Shown here: positions 1-12,666 of the stretch, one piece after another
How positions within the stretch are numbered: position 1 is the stretch's first letter
Layout of the letters: the number at the start of each line of letters is the position of its first letter
Assembly (NCBI GenBank): GCA_030248065.1
Contig: JASAMV010003005.1
Coordinates: 107,435 to 171,434, forward strand
Direction: 5' to 3'
DNA: 64,000 bases
DNA from: Rhynchonema sp. JSB1_4
Taxonomy: Eukaryota; Nematoda; Chromadorea; Monhysterida; Xyalidae
Program-made: the position numbers and the translations under genes
Notes under the pieces: generated by a model
Seen by the model: the letters and a program-made list of their open reading frames with translations, nothing else
Database searches by the model: none
Told to the model about the DNA's origin: nothing

Positions 1-3
1 TCG

Positions 4-682
4 ATGGCGATGCAGAAACCAAGCCAACACGATATCGGATTGTTTGATTCTCTTCGGCCGATACACCCATTTGTGCGCCGTAAATTGTGGCATTTCAAAA
101 TTTTATTCACCTTTTCTTATTTTTCAGTGAGGAAATTTGTTGCTTCCTCCTACATTGCCGTCACAAAACCGTTCACTACAAAAACCTCAAATGGTCAGCT
201 ATTTGGCACGTTGCTCAGACCACGTCAGTCACGACAGTAACAACCAGACAGAAACAAAAGAACAAGAGAGAGAGCAGTCAAGAGGCACACAGAACTTTTC
301 TGCCTGTATTCCCAAAAGATTTGCGCTCGTCTCGGATGGTTTGGCAGCCAGAAAGTGTAAAATTTTTGGGCATCGAAGTCGCTAATTGGTACACATTGTG
401 TGACCCTATGTGGCTTCCGCACCCAATTTGTTATTTTCAGCTGTTGTGTGCTGCAAGCATGCAGAACCACCCGTTCCTGGCGGTTTTTTCGCCTTTCAAG
501 TGTTTTTGTTTCTATGGCCGTTTTTTCTGGCCGTTATTTATAAATCGATTGACTATGCAGCCATGGTGAAGTGTAATTTTTTATCTCAGAGTGCGCACTT
601 TGTCCAATTGACTTGTGCTGTTTTTCAGCTATGCTTCCTTGGTTTCGGATCCGCAAGTGTGAGAGATTGCGCGCGAGTTTGA
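4..682 (+). CDS. Possible 3' part of a membrane-protein gene (tentative exons)
   Basis: Not recognised. Three exons can be joined in phase: 4-79, 128-193 and 441 onward. The first intron (80-127) is 48 nt, stop-free, and ends in a TTTTTCAG acceptor. The second intron is 194-440 with a GTCAGC donor and a TTATTTTCAG acceptor. The third exon encodes a strongly hydrophobic stretch (FFAFQVFLFLWPFFLAVIY) that could be one membrane segment, followed by IDYAAM. After that either a further intron (donor near 565, acceptor at 630) or read-through leads to a stop at 682. The window begins at base 1, so the true 5' end may lie outside. There is no domain match, and chance ORFs are not excluded. Confidence 0.3.
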
Positions 683-888
683 GCCAATTTTAGCCTATGG
701 CTCTCTGACAGTGACAAATTGCTGAGAGTGTCCACTCCGGGCTCCTAAAAATTTGACATATCTCATGACCTTAATGTACAGCGTGGTACACTGGTCCAAA
801 TCTGGCTGCAGGGAAGGCAATGATTTGAGTACAACACCAATGGGACAGGCACTTAGCCATGCAAGTACGGACGAACCAGCATGAAAAT

Positions 889-1089
889 CTACAAAAATTC
901 AAAAAGTTTCTGAAACTGGCCTTTCAATTTCCTGCGTTGTTCGTGCAGAAACCTCAATTCATTGAAATAAAGTTGCATAATGTCAACAGGGGTTGCTTGC
1001 TGATGCTGATGACTGCTCGAGGGTTGTTGTGATGGTCCGGCCGTACTCGGTTGGTCACCAGGCGTTTGCACGACGTAGAATGTGGACAT
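889..1089 (-). CDS. Small Gln/Ser/Pro-rich ORF, hypothetical
   Basis: An ORF of 66 residues with an ATG start. The N-terminal half is low in complexity (Ser, Gln, Pro, His). The C-terminal third is charged and could be helical (MQLYFNELRFLHEQRRKLK). That looks more protein-like than neighbouring ORFs and resembles C-terminal tails of some transposon-derived DNA-binding proteins, but I cannot assign a family. No splice partner was identified. It may be a last exon or a relic. Confidence 0.28.
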   Translation of the reverse strand: MSTFYVVQTPGDQPSTAGPSQQPSSSHQHQQATPVDIMQLYFNELRFLHEQRRKLKGQFQKLFEFL

Positions 1090-1099
1090 TTTGAGTGGA

Positions 1100-4000
1100 A
1101 TAATTGAAGGAGATTTTTATTAGTTGATAATTTATGACTGTATATCCTCCTAATTGATGTACACAACCTTGGGTGTCTGGAAAACAAGTCGTTCATACTT
1201 TCGCTAAATGATCAGCAACACCTTGGAAACAAAAAAAACGAAAAAACTACTTGCATAATGTACGGAGTTGATGCAGTGAAAGAGCAGGACGTGTTTATTA
1301 TTGTCTGCAACGCATGCGCAGGCAATCCAATGAGCTTTTTACAGTACTTTTGAGAGAAACTGTGATTTTTTCCGTTCAGACAACGTCAGTGCATGCACAC
1401 CGAAAGTTTTGCCATGGAACAGCACCTGGAACACATGTAGCACAATTGTGGTGCGAAAGTATACCAAAGGTACATACAGTATAATACACCACCTGCTACT
1501 GCTGCTGAAATGCAGGTGAGTACTCAATGAGTGGTGTACTTACATATATGTAGCTGATGCAGTAAGGGCCCAAAAACTACCCAGAACGCACATTATGACG
1601 AATAACGCGGAATAAAATCGCGCGCGGAAAGCCGTATCAGAATTGACTAAAGTGAACACGACATTTACATATATGTACGTGCACCTAATGCAACGAAGAA
1701 GCTGGGCGATGATGAAAGATATAGCCAGCTGGAGGTGACAGTGAGAGCTGATGGGGCACTAAGACGGTCCTGCATTGTATGACCATTAGAAATTTTGGGT
1801 ACAGTGCAGGTGTGATACTGAATGTCGATTTTAAACGAAACTAGTGTACCAGACATAGTGCCTTTTAAAATTTGTCAAAACGTCGACAATCCTATTCATG
1901 AGATCCGCTTTGCGATGACGTTGGAGTGACATCTCTTTCATTAAAACGAAATTTTGATTTGATTTCGTCCAGGTTTCGCACAAATGACGTTCTTGGATCA
2001 AGGGCTTGACCGTAAATGGCAGCAAAAGCTCACGAGGCGCAAATGGAACGGTCCATGGGAATCATGAGGCAAAAGTCATGAAGCCATGATAACCAGAGCT
2101 TGAACAATCTCAAATTTCAACAAGTGCGAACAACGGAAGAACGCACAGAACGGTGCAAGATAAGCTACGCTCAAAAACGGGAACAACGTCATCGGACAAC
2201 ATGTTTTTTATATTTCTGACAGCTGGGCGCTAACAGTCGCACGAGTGGGTGCCACAGCCACGAAGAGCACGAAGCAGTTTGTGTGCAAAACGACTGACGC
2301 GCTCATGCATAAAATGATGAGACCGGTCTTCCTTTTCTGCGCCAAAGATCGTTTTCTTTCTTTCGTCATACCTAGACGGATTCACAGATGGTTAGAAATT
2401 TGGTGCTAAAGACATGATACCTCTTCCAGGCACTATCCAACCCTAACAACCTATTGAGTTCTCACCGCAAGCGTGATGACGAGTATAATGAAAGAAAAAC
2501 TCGCGCGGGCGTCATGCAGTTTTTTATTTCTTTTCGCACTCTCTATTCTTCTTCCTTATCATGTATGTGTACTTTGCACGCGATACTATGTGGCTCTACT
2601 CTATTTTGCATAAAATAAGAACAAAATGTGCACTCTCTTTGCCATTACAATGTGTGGCAACGCCGGAACCCTAAATAGTAATCAAGCTCGCACAACATCG
2701 AAGTGTACGTTGGAGGTATTTTGCAGCTTGATATATGGCACAAGTTATGGGTTTGAACAGTTGTTGGAAAACTTTTCAAGACATCGGGTACCGTGACGCG
2801 ATTAAAGGATACTTTGATGCAACATCCATTGGGCGGCACCAATTGCACCCGTTAGTTGAGTATGTTTAACAATAGGCGCTTACCCAGTTGATAGCAGAGC
2901 AAGCACCAGTATAACTCGACAGCTGGCATGAATCATGGAACCCTTTGCCAGCACTAAATATACCTACGCTCTAGGGTCTGAGAGGGAGCAGTAAGCAAAA
3001 TGTATTCGCAAAACTTATCAAGGAAACGCAAGGTGTTTCATGGGTTAATGCCGGGCTACACAGGGGTCACAGTGGGAAAAGGAAAAGGCAGAAGGGATAC
3101 ACCGCCAGTTTAGCAAGTTGGGTCTTTTATAGAGTACTGTAGCGTGGGAGAACAAAAACTGGATCCTGGTGCCTAAAATAAACTCATTGGCGTTTATGGG
3201 AACTTGGCAAGAGCATTGGGCTTTACTTCTGGCCTGCTGTCCTTGGCTCTCTTATCTTTTCTTGTCCATTGCTCACAAGCAAGTAGGCAAATACTAAACG
3301 CAAATATTATGGGACGGCAGTGCGCATAAGCATATAAGCTTCTTGGCAAGCAAAGCGCAGTTCTTTATTGTGCACACGTACGTATGTGATTATGAGTAAA
3401 ATAATGTGGTGCCAGCAGAAGCAGCTCACTTGTGCCGGCAAAAACGTGCCAAAAATTCTAAGGGTTGGAATCCCAGCACATGGTTGCCGGTCCCGGGCAC
3501 TTCCGAAAAGCATGAGACTTGAACCCAACAACTTGAAACATCACAGGCAAAGACGGAACCTTTGTCGTACGTTTCTCTCTGTAGGGAGAACAATTTTACG
3601 CTCGCGTCAATAATAATAAAAACGCGCACCCATAACATGCGCAAACAAATCAAAAAGTTGTTTATCTCCCTATGTATACGTGAGTGACATAAAAACATTT
3701 TGCCTTTGCACCAGGCCGCCATGACGGCTGGCTGAGGCAACTTGCACAAATACCAATGCATGATAACTGAATTTAAGCGCGCATCGTAGCTTACGAACGA
3801 GAAAACACGCGCTCGCACAATATAAATGTAACTTTTGCCCGCCAGAACCAAACCGACACCCGACACCATGTGAACCTTACGGGTACAAAGCGCGACCATA
3901 GTCGCAGGTCAAGTTACACCGAGGCAATATGCCTATTGATCATGCGCGTGCAAAAATTGAATTTTAGCGCCATGCCAGATTTGGAATGTCAACGAATCAA

Positions 4001-7000
4001 GACGAGAGTTTATGTGCAAAGCAAAACATATATGTAGTACATGGAGGCACTCGACCGAACTTTTTATGACGTAAACGCCTGGTTCCGTTCCAGCTTTGTG
4101 ATGTAATTTACGTACATACATGTACAGCAGATTTGCACATCTGGAAACTTGCGGTGAAAATAATAAAGATGGTATAAATCGGAAGGGCTTATGTTGGCAT
4201 AACAGCGATTTCTTCTTGAATAACCAGCAAGAAAGAAACATCACAAGACTAAGAAGCAGTTATAAATACACCACTGAAGTCCACTAGAAAGAAAACGATA
4301 TTCGTATATTAGCACCTGTTCTTGCCAGCTGTACAAGCGCCTGAGTAGTGATTGTGACATTGGAAAGCTGGTGTCAGCGCGGGAAAGCTGTGTTGTTCCG
4401 TCAGGCATGTGACCGCTTTTGTTTTGCATTTGAGCCACTTGGGGTACACCTCCCAGGCTGCACTTCGGCTCGGGCATTTTTCGGTTGGAAAGATAGCGCG
4501 AAGCAAGAGCGCACTCATGCGCTTAGCGCACCTTTCAAAATATTGGGTGCCATGTCATCATTGTATCCAGTATCGCTAGATTTTTAAGCGGTACCCGGCT
4601 AAAAACATCATTTATCGCAACCGGTTCAGCTGCACAACGTGGGCCCCAGGGACCTGACCACCGTCCCGACCTTTGCTCTTTGGCACACGCAAATTGGCAG
4701 CCCGAAAGTAGAGACGGACAGACGAAGTTCTCAAACGCGAAGCGAAAATTAACGCGATTTCCGCCACAGCTTCATGCCTTTGGTACTTTCTCGCGATAAA
4801 TCTTTGCTGCACACGGAGTTAAATAAGGAAAGGAAAGAGCAGCTTTTGTCAGCATCAAGCTATGTAATACCTGTAGCATATCTACATAACTTTGTGAAAA
4901 GACTGCATTCTTGGCAAAACCACGCCAAAACACTCCGTTGCTGACATCAGGTACATCGGTGTACTACAATTTCAGGCACCTACATACACCCTTTCACATC
5001 GCTTTTTCACGATCACCATAGCGTACCAAATAAACGTAATAAAATCATGATGGGGAGAAGCAACATGTAAATTTAGTAACCAAATCAGATCTCCATATGG
5101 TGCTCGAAAATCAGAAGCCAGAACCAAGCTCAGAACCTGTTACTTTGAGCTCATTAGCACGCTGCTCATGGTGCTGAAAAAAAACTCGGGTAAAAACTTT
5201 CGACGGTTTTCACAATTTTTGTTGGTTGTTGGGTTGTGCCAAAACGACAACGGACTGCGCGGAAAGAAAACCGATACCCAATAACGCATTCAAGTCTATA
5301 TTTTTAAAATCTAATAACAGCGCGAAAAAAAACTGCCGAAAATGCTGTCTCTGCATGTATACTGTACGTGCAATGGTACTGACTCTTGCTGTAAAGAAGC
5401 CAAAGAGAGAACACAAGCCGCCTTATTTTAGTTAAAGTTCCAGTTGGATTTTGGATCGGGCGCAAGTTTCCTTTAATATCCGTCTGCAAATGTTCATTTG
5501 CCTACACAAATACTCACAACTAAAGGATTATATGGACCGAAAGGAGGCTCATTCAAAAAATTAGGCATGCATCGGCCACCATGTCTCAGTACGCGAGGAC
5601 ACTCAAAACTCGACTTGCATGTACCACATCCATCCAATATAGAAAAACTCCAGCAACTTTTATCTCGCATCGCAAGCAAGCGCGTCGAAAAATGAACGTC
5701 GATATAAAAAGTGGTCGCTCGCGCGCGAACAGGGGACCGCCGCTTATGATTACGGGTTTATCCATTCGGAAATAGTGCCCCCCCCTGTACATGTAGCTCT
5801 ATCCAGCCATTTGGGGGTTCTTTTCAGCTGAACCGCACACACAAGTTTTTCTTGAACAGAGGAAATTTTCAACAAAGTACAGTTGCGAAGCGAGTTTTCT
5901 CACCAAAACGAACGTCTTTCAACAACGAGCGGTTTTTATAAATGGTCTGAACTCAGTATCGCAACTTATAGACAAATGATACCCCAGGCAATATTTTGAA
6001 TGGTCCACGGAGAATAAAGTTACATAAATGATGAGAGGCTGAAAGTTGTGAAAGGTGTCTCGTGATTAGAATTTCCTGTTAAACCCAGCAGGGGGATTTC
6101 CAAGCGTTGAACGTTTTTGAAGTGATCCCTTGCGACGTTGTACATACAATACTTCTGTGACAGTGACCGTCGTTGGTAAAAGTTTTCAGAGCAGGGCTTC
6201 ACGGAGTTTTGAAGCAGACTGATAAACTGATAAAGCCTTGAATTCTCACAACCTACCATATTGAGCAAAAAGCACAGTCTATACCATCACCCAGCAGAGC
6301 CTCTCCAGGAAATCTTGGATAAGAAATTATTCATTTCGTGATTAATTCAATTTACAAGCAACCGCGGCGAGCAAGACGAGAGATGTGGAAACAAAGCTGG
6401 AAACGGAGAGAATGTATACATACTGTGCATCAGATATTCAATACTCTATGTGGATCGGGACGGGGGAGGGGGTGGATGCACAGAACGAAACTAATAAAAA
6501 ATGCGTGTGCACGGATATATGTACAGTATAGGACCGCAGACCGGAAAAGAACCGCGCACAAGCTCAATGTAAAACGGGCAACAGGGGTGCGAGGTACATC
6601 AAACGATCAAAGTACCCATTATAATTGTCATCCACGCAGGTGTTGCAATGTGCAGCCGTGCTTCTGAAAACAAGTGAAACTGCGGAGAGAGAGAACAATC
6701 AGAAAATACAACGGAGCGCATCCAAATAACTGTAATCAAACGTGTCTCGGTTCATGGCAAGGCACATGTGCGCATTTGTTCATAACCAAAGCAAGATGCA
6801 CCGACCGCCTTTGCGGCTTAAAGTCACACGGCTACGTTCGAATAGCTTTAGCTAAGACGACCGGAGGACAGCAAGTGAGCGCTGTTTGACGAAAAGTGGC
6901 TGCTTGAAAACACGGCCGCACACGATTTTGCGTCACGTCACTCTTTGACTTGCGGTTGGCAAGACACGAGTGCTATTTGTTGCAAAAACGCGTGTCGCAA

Positions 7001-8262
7001 ATATTGAAACACGGAAGGTGCGAGTTTTGACAACAAAACGAATGTAGGTAGTGCATGTACATGTACATATCTGGTCGTCTTTTGTGTGCGGTGAGTGTCA
7101 CGGAGCCTGGAACCCTCGTTCTATTGTTACGGCTTCAACAACCGTATTTGTTGCTGTTTCATATTTGTGGTTTCTGTGCACATGAGGTTTTATTGGCACT
7201 GTTGGCACCAGACAGAACCACGGTAGATAAACAGGACCCTGGATATGCGAAACTCAAAATGCCGAAATGAATCATGCAATTCTTTCTCACTTTCATGATG
7301 CTACACACTGTATGTGCTGCGCAGTTTGGCTATATTTACTACATTTATGTAGGTACTGTTCGTCTATTTGGCCATACACTGACACGTTCATGCGCCCTCA
7401 ACAAAGACCATGAGCTCCATACCAATGAATCGGTATTGTGTGATTTTACAATTTCACGCTTTGCTGCATTCGACGATTGGCTTTGATCCAATACGGGATG
7501 CCTAAATCAAGCACGTGCCACCCAGTAGATTAACGGGATTAACGGTCTCTATGGCGCCACCAGCCATGAATGGATTGGGCTCCATGCGCCAGTGATAAAT
7601 ATGCGTCTCGAAACTGATAATTTTATTGACAGAAGTCATTGCTTTAACCAGGGGGTTGTGTTTTGTCATGTTATCGTCCATAACAAGTCGATGAGCAAAG
7701 CATTCCCATCCCAATACAACCCAAAAACTGACACAAAGTCCGTGGCTTTACATATGTATAGGTATACATAATGTAGCTTTGATCACATGACCGCATCTAT
7801 GAAAGGGGTGCAATCGTAAGGAACTACTGTACCACTGTTTGATTCCATGGAGTTCGACAGCAGCAACCATTGCCCGAATGTTCTGTGCAATATTTATGTG
7901 ATTAGGTACAGGTACACAAGTAACAAAATCTGCGAATTTCCCGTGAATTTGTTTCCCTGAACAGCAAGTTGCGTACAATAACGATCTTGCGACTCGCAAC
8001 AATTTCGAACGGAAACACGATTTGGGTCGGAGCCAGATTATCATATCAAGGTAATATTTGAGTGGCTGCATGTAGAACGCTTAGACTTGCAGGGCCTGAA
8101 CGAGAAAAAGCCGATGCATGAGAATAAATTCCCTTTTCCCAAATGTTCAACTCCCCGTTGAATTTAATCGTGTGGTTCCGGGGTCGACAAATGTTATAAA
8201 AGGCGACGGACGCTGCTTTCTTTGCACGCGTGTTCGCCAACTGACATGAATTACCCAGTGAT
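1100..8262. other. Gene-poor stretch, nothing supported
   Basis: No ORF here has domain-like content or convincing splice partners on either strand. The sequence is non-repetitive at the scale I can read. Short ATATGTA/TACATGTA palindromes recur (for example near 1541, 1667, 4028, 7052 and 7752). Possible uses are intergenic DNA, or long upstream introns and regulatory DNA of the K2P channel. A 157-codon minus ORF (3426-3899) reads like random sequence. Confidence 0.5.
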
Positions 8263-8877
8263 ATGAATGCAATGCCGCATCATTTCACTCAAAACCCGTC
8301 TCGTTGTTTTAGCCCAATAATCTTCATATGCCCAAACACGAATGTAACACGGCAAGCGTTTGTTGCTTTACCCACATTGGTGCCCAACGCATTGGGTGGT
8401 GAGACCACGACGAAGGGACAACAACTTCAGTCCAATGCCCTTACTCTTAATTACAAAAGCAGGCGACACATCGGTGTCAAGTCGCACACAGCGGCGGAAA
8501 CAGTGGCTGATGCAAAACTCTTTCGAAAACTTCCCTTTTTCATGCTGGAAAATTTCCCTCCATGGAGCTCTTCATCACAACAAGCGATGTCAAATTCGAA
8601 AACTAAAGTGACGTTTACAGTACCTACTCGAACTCAGGTAGTATTTTTCAACTTTTTTAGTTATTTTATGGCACGTGCGGCAAGGCGACTGTTTATTTTA
8701 CTTTTCTTTAAGCCAAAACGCTTTTGGCCCATGTCCAGGCGGTGCCTGCACTGTGCTATTACTTGTTGCTTATGTTTGGGCAGAAAACCAAGAAAACCAG
8801 CGGCAGAATGTTGCAACTACAAACCACAAGACCAACAAAACAATGGCTTCTTCCACGTTTCCCGAAGGAGCTGTTAA
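8263..8877 (+). CDS. Open frame of 204 codons, coding status doubtful
   Basis: An uninterrupted ATG-to-stop frame, longer than most chance ORFs at this base composition. It has a hydrophobic or aromatic stretch near residues 125-155 (FFNFFSYFMARAARRLFILL) followed by Cys-rich sequence. No motif or family is recognised and residue composition is erratic, so chance is a real possibility. It lies 1 kb upstream of the K2P gene on the same strand. Confidence 0.2.
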   Translation: MNAMPHHFTQNPSRCFSPIIFICPNTNVTRQAFVALPTLVPNALGGETTTKGQQLQSNALTLNYKSRRHIGVKSHTAAETVADAKLFRKLPFFMLENFPPWSSSSQQAMSNSKTKVTFTVPTRTQVVFFNFFSYFMARAARRLFILLFFKPKRFWPMSRRCLHCAITCCLCLGRKPRKPAAECCNYKPQDQQNNGFFHVSRRSC

Positions 8878-9885
8878 ACAAAAATGGTTGTGTACTCCAG
8901 TATTACAAGTGATATCCTGCCCATTCTGTGAAACGATCGCACCACCCCGATAAGCCCACATGCGCACAATGATTTTCACAAACCCTGCCCTCTTAAAAAA
9001 GTGGGTATGCTTTTCAAAACCCCGTGTCTCATGAGATTTTATGCTTGACTTAAAGTTTCACTAGTCAGAGATCTATCCAATCGGACAGTCTCTACGAGCA
9101 TGTTGGTGGCGCGCGAAAAAGAACCATCGACTTAATTTGTTTTCAAGCCGACAGTGCTTGGCTGCCAACGCGAACAAGCGGGAATTTCGATGCCAAATGA
9201 AAAGCGTTTTCTTTGGTTCAAGACATGCTGCGTTTGACATTCTTCCGAACCCGATATTCGTCATGTGAAAGCAGTTGTGTTTGATCTTCAATGTGTTCTG
9301 TTGTCTTTTCCTGAAACTCAGGGAATCATTAATTTGCGAGTCAATCTTGTGTATCTGACACCAAATTTATCTTCATGCGACACACCACGCTGTTTTTTGT
9401 TGCGAAAATGTGTCGCCAACTATGAAATCGGCGAGCCCATTTTTCAAGTTCTGCGACACCAAATGAAGTCAAATAAAATCGTCGAACACGCTGAAGATTT
9501 ACTTTCAAACACCAAATGTTTCTTTAGTGCGATGTACCTATGAGAAGAAAATTTTTAAAGCCACCACCGCAGGCACATTTCTTAAAAAAAAACACGGATG
9601 CTCGTTTCCTTCATGAGACCATCAGCAGTTGAAACCAGCGCGGCCATTCAAGAGTGGTGCCACACTTGTATTGGTTCCAGCGCCTGAATTTCTTTTATGA
9701 TCAGGTAGGACGGACTTTATAAGCGAGCCTTCTGAGAACGGTGAACTGTTATGGTTTTGTGTAACGTCTTGTTGCACTTCAATCACCCTTTCCCAATCAT
9801 TCTGAGCAATTTGGCTAACATTACAGAGAATTTGCCAAGGAAATTATATTACAGCGGCAACCCAAAGAAAATCTCGACAAACAGA

Positions 9886-12188
9886 ATGTTGGGACCACGT
9901 CTCAAACGGTCGGTCACGGTGTGCCGTCGTTTCCTAGTGTTAGTCTGTGAAACATTACGACGCTGTACACCCCTGTTGTGTCTGTTTGGCTATCTCATTG
10001 TTGGCGCGGCACTGTTTGTACTGTTGGAACGTCAGAAGGCGAAATCGACCCGACGATTAAGTGCGGAAAAGTTCGTTGGTGGGACTGGCTAGCTTTATGG
10101 AGCGTTGGATGTTTTCGATTGCTGCGGAGTGGAACCGCCTTCGTTATGCATGTTCTAACGTCCGTTGGCAGCATTGATGCATCAGCGAGAAGTCGATAGA
10201 CCTTTCAGAAAGTTTAAAAATCGAGTTGTTTTTTGAAAATCCGAACTTTTTCAATCATTTTCAGCTTCGATCAAATCATCAGCGCAAAATCGCTGGAAAT
10301 CGCCGATTTCGCCGCAGAAAGCTGGAATGAAACAGACTACAAGGAGCAAATCGAAAAGCGAATCCGAGGCATGACCAATCATCTGGGTCTGAAACCGAAA
10401 GACATCGCAGAGTGGAACTTCTTTGGGTCATTGTTCTATTGTGGCACGTTGATAACCACCATTGGATATGGAAACATCGTGCCTTTGACCACGATGGGAA
10501 AGATTTGCAGGTGTTGCACCATTGTTGAGTGGATTGTATACATTTTTGTAACTCACTGAAAACAAACTTTAGGAAACTTTAATCTTTGTAACTTTTCCAG
10601 CATTCTCTATGCCATCGCTGGCATCCCACTGATGCTCTATGTGCTGGCTGACATTGGTCACATGATGTGTTATGTGATTTGGCGATGTTACACTCAGATA
10701 TGCCTATTTGTTTGGTTACGGTTAGTTTGAAAATTTTACACTAAGTGAACGATGTGTAATTCAAACCGTAATTTTTTAAATTCAGTATCCGTTCGCAAGC
10801 CTACAAATCAGGCGACAATTTCGGTGAATTCCCATTCTCTCTTGCTCTGGCAATCACAGCCGCATGGACACTATTCTGTTCGTGGCTGTTCACTTTGTGG
10901 GAGGATTGGTCAATGTTCGACGCTTCTTACTTCTTCTTCCAGAGTCTCACCACAATTGGTTTCGGTTCGTGGTGCATTTGCAAAAACATTTTTTCACAAA
11001 AGTTGTTGGATGTATGTATACTGCGCTTACAATTAGATTTGTTTTGCATAGTAGCACGGCACCACCCCAATTATACATTATTCACTTTGACCCTCACCTT
11101 GTCAATTCAGGCGACATCACCCCGGCCGAGATCCGAAGTGCGAACGCTAGTTTCCTTCTGATCGTAATCGGCCTATCGTTGGTGTCAATGTGTTGGAATT
11201 TGATGCAAGCAAAACTCGAAAATTTATCCGACGAATTATCGCAGAAAATCCACGAGACCCTGATCGATCAAGAGGCTGAGGATACTGACCGTCTTGATTC
11301 TGCAAGGCAAATGCTAGCCCCCGAACGGAAGAACAACACCGGCCAACTGGCTACAGTAACTCAGAATAGGGATCATACCGTAACTCAGCCGTACGGTCAG
11401 TACAGACCCAAGTTGAGTCTCATATCAGCCACCAAACCCAGTCATGTCGAAGTTCAACGTCAAATCGCTCGACTTGCTTCCAAACGGGGACACCCGTTGT
11501 GGGGCAGGTTGCTGACGGAGTCTAAGATGAATGCACTCACAAAAGAGTGGCTGGCAAAAGCGAATCAGCGGCATGCCACAACACAGACTGTCAATCTGAT
11601 GGTATGTATGAGTATTGGAAGTTTGGGCTGGGGGTTTGCAAATTGGACGTTTGCCTGCCAATTGGACGTTCGGAGTTACTGTATGTACTTGCACGCGCTC
11701 GTGTGTCACAGACCAGGTCATCGTCAGTGCGAATGCACCAAAAAATGAGTTGGAAAGCCGCGAGCTCAAACTGTGCATCGTGTTTCTGGTTGCTTGTTTC
11801 GACCTTTCTTCACAGTTTGGCGGTGCACCAGGTCACACCAGGCCAACGCACCGGACGGTCACAAGACCCCAAAAAAACGTCACAGCTTGTGCACAAAATT
11901 GCCAGTCATCATAAAGACTAGATTGCTTGTTGTTTTCAGTTCGATTCGTCATGCCAAACCGACCTCATCCACATTTCACGCCCACAACAAACGGTGGTGT
12001 CAGGTCTGGGCACTATCCCATACGTGCTGTATAACACCGATGAAAGGTTGCCCTACAAGGAGACCATCAAGCGCGTGAAACATCAGCCGCACACCGACAC
12101 GTGCAGGGAGAATCTGTCGCAACTGAAGACGATACTGTCGGAATGTCACGACATTGTGGGAAACAAGGACAGTAAAGACAAACAGTGA
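9886..12188 (+). CDS. Two-pore-domain (K2P/TWK-type) potassium channel
   Basis: Leak K+ channel subunit of the plasma membrane; K2P channels dimerise to form one pore. Exons: 9886-10030 (end tentative), 10265-10510, 10601-10720, 10786-10964, 11111-11601, 11940-12188. Exon 1 encodes M1 (LFGYLIVGAALFVLLE). Exon 2 has an N-glycosylation site (NETD) and pore loop 1 with the filter TTIGYG. Exon 3 has M2 (ILYAIAGIPLMLYVLAD). Exon 4 has M3 and pore 2, where the filter TTIGFG is split by the intron at 10965-11110. Exon 5 has M4 (SFLLIVIGLSLVSMCWNLMQ). A cytoplasmic tail of over 200 residues ends in a Cys/Lys-rich stretch. All junctions from exon 2 on keep phase. The exon 1-2 junction does not: exon 2 starting at 10265 needs a phase-2 donor, whereas the natural donor after LLE (10031) is phase 1. 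It would fit an acceptor at 10318 or an unseen microexon. The family call is very secure; the exact subtype is not. Confidence 0.92.
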
Positions 12189-12666
12189 TTCTGTTCTGCT
12201 GGTATTGTGTGAAACATCATTGTTTGTCCCAAACCATCAATATTGATCGTGTCATAGGAAAAGCAACACTGTAACGTAGTGGAGTAACATGTTTAGAGTC
12301 AGAACTTGTATCGTCATTTTGTTTCTCGTCGTTGACGAACACAAGCAAAAACTAAAAGTCCTAGGTGCAGGGGGTCTGATCTTAGTTTTGGCGATTTTGC
12401 AACAAAAGGTGGGAGGTGCAGCACGATCAGCAAAACGATCTAGCTTGCCCACTCTGCTGTGAAAAACAACGGGTGTTCGTGAATGCAAGTGCAGCAAGAT
12501 TAGCATAAAACAACAACAAAATGGCAACTTCATTAATGTTGTTGTAAGACCTGTAAGTGGTCGTCTGCGTCGTACTTTCCCCCTCCGAGTTTCAGAAGTA
12601 TCAGACCATCGACCGCAACATATCCAACAGATAAATTTCTGGTGACTGTTTTTGATCGAAAGCACT

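Noticed and set aside
3426..3899. 157-codon minus-strand ORF as a gene
   Set aside because: Residue composition is erratic, there is no domain or splice partner, and a plus-strand ORF overlaps with equal merit.
12252..12665. 137-codon minus-strand ORF downstream of the K2P gene
   Set aside because: It overlaps the K2P 3' region, lacks protein-like pattern, and has no splice support.
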